DNA of 26,338 nucleotides from an uncultured Clostridia bacterium. Its GTDB lineage: Bacteria; Bacillota; Clostridia; TANB77; CAG-508. The notes beneath the pieces are model-generated. The model was not told the origin of the DNA. It saw nothing but the letters and a program-made list of their open reading frames with translations, and ran no database searches. The translations under genes and the position numbers were made by a program. This document shows positions 22,487 through 26,338 of the stretch, piece by piece. Numbering within the stretch: the stretch's first letter is position 1; each line of letters opens with the position of its first letter. The DNA is taken from NCBI GenBank assembly GCA_948676835.1, contig CAPOZU010000019.1, forward strand, positions 1-26,338. Direction: 5' to 3'.

Positions 22487-23170
22487 ATGATAGAAATTTT
22501 AGGAGGAATAGAGCAAATATTAGCTATTCAAGAAATTGAAACTTTTTTAAAATTAGTTTTAATAGTGATTTTATCAGGAATAGTTGGTTATGAACGTGAA
22601 TCTTGGAATAAACCAGCAGGTTTTAGAACTCATGTGTTAGTTGGAATAAGTGCTGTTTTGGTAATGATTTGTGGGGAATATTTATCAGAAAAAAGTGGTG
22701 CAGATCCAACAAGAATACCAGCTCAATTATTATCTGGCATAGGTTTTTTAGGAGCAGGAACAATTTTAAGAGATGGGTTTAATGTAAAAGGATTAACAAC
22801 GGCAGCTGGATTGCTTGCAATTACTTGTATTGGACTTTTTGTTGGTGCAGGATATTACTTAGGGGCAATTATTGCAACAGCAGTTGTATATGTTGTTTTA
22901 TCTTATTCACATAAGTTATCAACAAAACTAGAACATACAGATATTCTAGATTTAAATATTTCTGCTAATAATCCAAAAGAAATTATAAAAGAACTAAATG
23001 AAATATTTAAATTGAGTAATGTAGAAATTGTTAGATTAAAAGTAATTGAGAATGAAGATAGAGAAGACTATATAAGAGTGATTTTAAAATATAAAGAAAA
23101 TACAGATAAAAATGAAATTTTGTCAAAGATTATTGAGATAGATAGGGTAAAGGAAGTAGTAGAAGGATAG
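22487..23170 (+). CDS. MgtC/SapB-family membrane protein
   Basis: This is a 227-residue membrane protein. Residues 18-145 are the MgtC domain (PF02308) with about four to five membrane segments and the family marks G-Y-E-R-E, KPAGFRTHVLVG, PAQLLSGIGFLGAG and TILRDGFNVKGLTTAAG. Residues about 155-227 form a soluble ACT-like domain (NPKEIIKELNEIFKL). MgtC-type proteins affect Mg2+ homeostasis or inhibit F-ATPase in pathogens; the function of SapB-type relatives in Clostridia is not settled. AGGAG precedes the ATG, with a TATAAT at 22461-22466 upstream. The next gene starts one base after its stop, so the two are coupled. Confidence 0.88.
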   Translation: MIEILGGIEQILAIQEIETFLKLVLIVILSGIVGYERESWNKPAGFRTHVLVGISAVLVMICGEYLSEKSGADPTRIPAQLLSGIGFLGAGTILRDGFNVKGLTTAAGLLAITCIGLFVGAGYYLGAIIATAVVYVVLSYSHKLSTKLEHTDILDLNISANNPKEIIKELNEIFKLSNVEIVRLKVIENEDREDYIRVILKYKENTDKNEILSKIIEIDRVKEVVEG

Positions 23171-23171
23171 A

Positions 23172-24416
23172 ATGAAAAGTGTTAGTGAATGTGCAAATTA
23201 TTGTCTAAATTGTAAATTAAAACCATGTAGTTTAAAAGGCTGTCCAATGCAAACTAAAATTCCAGAATTTATTATGGAAGTAAAAAATGAGAACTATGAA
23301 GAAGCATATAAATTGTTACAAGAAAATAATGTTTTTTCTCATATTTGTAGTATTGTTTGTCCACAAGAAGAACAATGTGAAGGAAGTTGCATAAGAGGTA
23401 TAAAATCAGAACCAACTAATATTGGAATATTAGAAAAATTTGTTAATGAGTGGGCTATTGAAAATAAAATAGAATATAAAATTAATAAAAAGGAATTTAA
23501 TGGAAAGAAAGCTGCTGTAATTGGTTCTGGACCAGCAGGACTTGAATGTAGTATAGAACTTTTGAAAGCTGGATTTGAAGTAGATATATTTGAAAAAGAT
23601 GAAACGCCAGGTGGTATACTAATCTATGGAATTCCAGATTTTAGATTACCTAAAGATATAGTAAGAAATATAGTAGATAAAATAAGATTTTTAGGTGGAA
23701 AATTTTATACCAATAGGGCTTTAGGAGTAGATTTTGATATAAATGAATTATCTAAAAAATATGATGCTGTATTTGTTGGAATAGGTGCAGCAAAATCTTC
23801 TAAATATAAATTAGCTAATCAAGAGCTGGCAGATATTTATGATTCAGATGTTTTTCTAAGAGCTTATAGAGAAAATAAATATCCTAGAGATTTAGGAACA
23901 GTTGTGGTAATTGGTGGCGGAAATGTAGCTATGGATTGCAGTAGAGTAGCTGTTCGTATGGGAGCTAAAAAAGTGAAAATTCTTTATCGTAGAGATAGAG
24001 AGCATATGCCAGCAAGAGAGATAGAACTTGAAGAAGCAATTCAAGATGGTGTAGAGTTCAAAGAATTAACAAGAGTAGAAGATTGTAATATAGAAAATGG
24101 AAAAATAGTTAGTGTAAATTGTGTAAAAACTGAAATAATTGATGGAAAATCAACAGACAAAGATCCTCTAGAAACATTTATTGAAGAAGCAAATACTATT
24201 GTTTTTGCAATAGGGTTGAAACCAGATAGAAATCTTATACTAGAAAATGGAATAGAACTTGATGATTTGGGGTATATAAAAATCGATGAAAATGGTAAAA
24301 CAAATCTAGAAAATGTTTTTGCAGGAGGAGATAATACAGAAAGTAAGTCAACAGTTTGTAGAGCATTAGCAGCAGGAAAGAAAGCAGCTAATGGTATAAT
24401 AGAATATTTAACATAA
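23172..24416 (+). CDS. GltD-like FAD/NAD(P)H oxidoreductase
   Basis: This 414-residue flavoprotein resembles the glutamate synthase small subunit and its relatives (NfnB, PreT). The N-terminal Fe-S domain has two cysteine sets: CANYCLNCKLKPC (C7-C19) with C24, and CSIVCPQEEQCEGSC. FAD binding is at GSGPAG (118-123) and NAD(P)H binding at GGGNVAMDC (from G248), with R-R-D-R-E-H-M-P-A-R typical of the NADPH side; the FAD end is VFAGGDNTESKST. It would pass electrons between NAD(P)H and a partner. No large GltB-like subunit lies here, so it may act as a stand-alone or ferredoxin-linked enzyme. The ATG is one base after the MgtC stop. GltD itself is not proven. Confidence 0.85.
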   Translation: MKSVSECANYCLNCKLKPCSLKGCPMQTKIPEFIMEVKNENYEEAYKLLQENNVFSHICSIVCPQEEQCEGSCIRGIKSEPTNIGILEKFVNEWAIENKIEYKINKKEFNGKKAAVIGSGPAGLECSIELLKAGFEVDIFEKDETPGGILIYGIPDFRLPKDIVRNIVDKIRFLGGKFYTNRALGVDFDINELSKKYDAVFVGIGAAKSSKYKLANQELADIYDSDVFLRAYRENKYPRDLGTVVVIGGGNVAMDCSRVAVRMGAKKVKILYRRDREHMPAREIELEEAIQDGVEFKELTRVEDCNIENGKIVSVNCVKTEIIDGKSTDKDPLETFIEEANTIVFAIGLKPDRNLILENGIELDDLGYIKIDENGKTNLENVFAGGDNTESKSTVCRALAAGKKAANGIIEYLT

Positions 24417-24456
24417 ATTTTTGGGGTTAATATATTTTACAGGAGACGATGTATAA

Positions 24457-26338
24457 ATGAATTATAATATTGATAAGAATTTAGAAATGAATCAAATATT
24501 ACAATTAACAGGAAATATATGTAATAGAGCAGATATCATATATAGAAATTATTCAAAAATGAAAGACTCTATTTCAAATTATGTTCAAAATAATGATACA
24601 GAAAATGTACAAAATATTTTGGAAACAATAGATGAAACAATGTTTATTGTAAAAAAGATGAAAAAATATGGTAATGAAATACTTACATCAATTAATACTG
24701 ATGTAAGTAAAAATGATGTAATTTATCAAAAAATTGATTTATATAATAATTTCTTAAATAAAAATGAAAATCGTATATTATCCAACAGTTCTTTTATAAA
24801 ACGTATGATAGACAATAACAATGAATTAGTTCAAAATACAGAATTAGTAAAATTTACTAGAAAAATAAAGGTTAAAAATAATGAAACAATAAAGCAAAAA
24901 ATGAATTTACAATCTATAGTAGCGGAAAATGAATTAAATTCAGAAAATAATGTTGAATATTCAGACCTATCAAGAAATATAGCAATTTCTGAAGATGATA
25001 ATCATTTTGAAGAAAATTATCAAGAAAACTATGAAGAATTAGAAAAGGAAAATAATCCCAAAATAGAAATTCACTTTAAGAAAAATAAAAAAAATGATGT
25101 AGCAGAAAGTAAAATTCTAGTTAAAGATAAGGAAGAGTTAATAGAAGAAAATCAAATATTAACTGATTCAAATAAGACATTATTTGAAGAAAATGAAACA
25201 TTATTTAGCGAAAATGAGAAGCTTCTTAAAGAAAATCAAAAACTTTCAAAAAGTAAAGAAAAAATATTAAAAGAAAGACAAGATTTAGAAAGTAAAAATA
25301 GTGAATTGTCTAAAGATAAAGAAAAGTTGCAAAATGAAAAAGAAAGAATAGAAAATGAATATAATAAATTACTAACACAAAATAAAGAATTGCTTCTTCA
25401 AAAAGAAGATTTATTCAAGTTAAATAAATTATTAACAAAAGAAGTTCAAGAATTTGAATTACCTTATAAAAATAAAATAGAGAAAATAGAAAAAGAATAT
25501 GATGATGTAATTAGTGCGAAAAATGAATTGGAACAAAATTGTGAATTATTAAAAAATAACACAGATAAATATAAAAATCTGAATGAATTACAAAAAAATG
25601 AAATAGATGATTTAATACAAGAAAAAAACGAATTGTTAAATGATAAAAAACTATTGATAGCTGAAATAGAAACATTAGAAAAAGAAATTGAAAACTTGAA
25701 TAATGATAAAATAGAAGCTGTAAATGGAAATAAAGTATTAGAAGATGAGAATGAAAAAGTATTATTAGAAAATCAAGAATTAAAACATACTATAGAAAAT
25801 AAAGACATAGCTTATAATGAATTGATAGAAGAAAAAGAAAAATTAAATATTATTTACAATAAATTAGCTGAGCAAAAAGATGAATTAAATAGTGCTTATA
25901 ATGTATTAGCTGAGCAAAAAGATGAATTAAGTAATGTATACAATGAATTAGTGGGAGAAAAAGAAGAATTAGATTTTGCTTATAGTAAATTTGCAGATGA
26001 AAGAGAAGAATTGAAAAATGAAATCAAAACCTTAAATAACAATAATTTAGAAATTTCCATTGCTAATAAATTATTGGAACAAGAAAAAGAAAATTTATTA
26101 TTAGAAACTCAAGAATTAAAAGATGCTATAGAAAATAAAGACATAGCTTATAATGAATTGATAGAAGAAAAAGAAAACTTAAATAATCAAAATGAAGAAT
26201 TAAAACAGGAAAAAGAAAATTTATTATTAGAAACTCAAGAATTAAAAGATGCTATAGAAAATAAAGATGTTGAGTATAATAAATTATTAGAACAAAAAGA
26301 CAACTTAAATATTGTATATAATGAATTAGTAGAAGAAA
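24457..26338 (+). CDS. Very long coiled-coil protein (runs off right edge)
   Basis: An ATG at 24457, 11 bases after AGGAG, opens a frame without a stop to the window's end (627 codons visible). Residues 1-200 are a polar, mixed N-terminal part (MNYNIDKNLEMNQILQLTG); from about 215 the protein is almost purely coiled coil rich in E, K, N and L. From residue 453 it consists of 14-residue repeats (two heptads), for example YNKLAEQKDELNSA, YNVLAEQKDELSNV, YNELVGEKEELDFA. There is no signal peptide or membrane segment in view, so it may be cytosolic, cytoskeletal or scaffold-like. A short ATG-TAT-AAA-TGA frame overlaps the ribosome-binding region but is probably trivial. Function is unknown. Confidence 0.75.
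   Translation, partial: MNYNIDKNLEMNQILQLTGNICNRADIIYRNYSKMKDSISNYVQNNDTENVQNILETIDETMFIVKKMKKYGNEILTSINTDVSKNDVIYQKIDLYNNFLNKNENRILSNSSFIKRMIDNNNELVQNTELVKFTRKIKVKNNETIKQKMNLQSIVAENELNSENNVEYSDLSRNIAISEDDNHFEENYQENYEELEKENNPKIEIHFKKNKKNDVAESKILVKDKEELIEENQILTDSNKTLFEENETLFSENEKLLKENQKLSKSKEKILKERQDLESKNSELSKDKEKLQNEKERIENEYNKLLTQNKELLLQKEDLFKLNKLLTKEVQEFELPYKNKIEKIEKEYDDVISAKNELEQNCELLKNNTDKYKNLNELQKNEIDDLIQEKNELLNDKKLLIAEIETLEKEIENLNNDKIEAVNGNKVLEDENEKVLLENQELKHTIENKDIAYNELIEEKEKLNIIYNKLAEQKDELNSAYNVLAEQKDELSNVYNELVGEKEELDFAYSKFADEREELKNEIKTLNNNNLEISIANKLLEQEKENLLLETQELKDAIENKDIAYNELIEEKENLNNQNEELKQEKENLLLETQELKDAIENKDVEYNKLLEQKDNLNIVYNELVEE
25813..26334 (+). repeat. 42-bp and 126-bp internal coding repeats
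   Basis: Five 42-base units start at 25813, 25855, 25897, 25939 and 25981, each beginning with a tyrosine codon. A larger 126-base unit (three times 42) occupies 26083-26208 and 26209-26334; its first ~59 bases are identical between the copies. Segments of about 50 identical bases also link 25790-25840 with 26130-26180. Confidence 0.8.

Noticed and set aside
25813..26334. CRISPR-like direct repeats
   Set aside because: The repeats are contiguous, in frame and encode heptads; there are no unique spacers.

Overview
The window is AT-rich DNA (roughly 25-30% GC across most of it) from a low-GC Firmicute, most likely an anaerobic gut Clostridia-type bacterium. Supporting signs are strong AGGAGG ribosome-binding sites, sigma-A promoters (TTGACA/TATAAT type), a SpoIIID-like regulator, a yybP-ykoY manganese riboswitch and Firmicutes mobilisation genes. 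TAA, TAG and TGA all act as ordinary stops. No species can be named from the sequence alone.

Region 1 (1-4622) is accessory DNA. The 5' end of an IS3-family insertion sequence enters from the left edge. It is followed by a mobilisation cassette: a DUF3848-like protein, a MobV/Pre relaxase and a DUF6809-like small protein. Next comes a large TPR protein with a HEPN-like C-terminus, whose reading frame is broken at a run of eight A. The region ends at a short tRNA-3'-end-like sequence and a strong bidirectional terminator.

Region 2 (4623-8355) holds genes somewhat less AT-rich than the rest: a PHP-domain phosphoesterase (minus strand), a short transcription unit with a possible 23-residue peptide, a GC-rich SpoIIID-like HTH gene (minus strand), and a divergent 700-residue protein with a DUF1152-like C-terminal half. 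The SpoIIID-like and DUF1152 genes share a compact divergent promoter region with an inverted repeat.

Region 3 (8356-13500) begins with a sigma-A promoter and a manganese riboswitch whose expression platform is a terminator. These control an alpha/beta hydrolase and a P2-type Ca2+/Mn2+ ATPase. After a 66-bp tandem repeat carrying a hairpin comes a membrane-anchored polysaccharide deacetylase.

Region 4 (13500-16011) surrounds a tRNA-Leu(UAG) gene. Three genes of visibly higher GC lie here: an unknown 253-residue protein, a small cysteine-containing protein interrupted by an in-frame TAG, and a membrane or lipoprotein with a coiled coil. This looks like a small island of acquired genes at a tRNA.

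Region 5 (16012-20980) is a two-gene operon: a 1449-residue protein that ends in a nucleotidyltransferase plus substrate-binding region resembling class I (archaeal-type) CCA-adding enzymes and OAS-like proteins, and a translationally coupled 144-residue partner. This is the best candidate for an undescribed system in the window.

Region 6 (21045-26338) has a ribbon-helix-helix protein next to a 20-bp perfect palindrome, an RsuA-type pseudouridine synthase, an overlooked 46-residue protein, an MgtC/SapB membrane protein coupled to a GltD-like flavoprotein, and the start of a very long coiled-coil protein built from 42-bp repeats that runs off the right edge.
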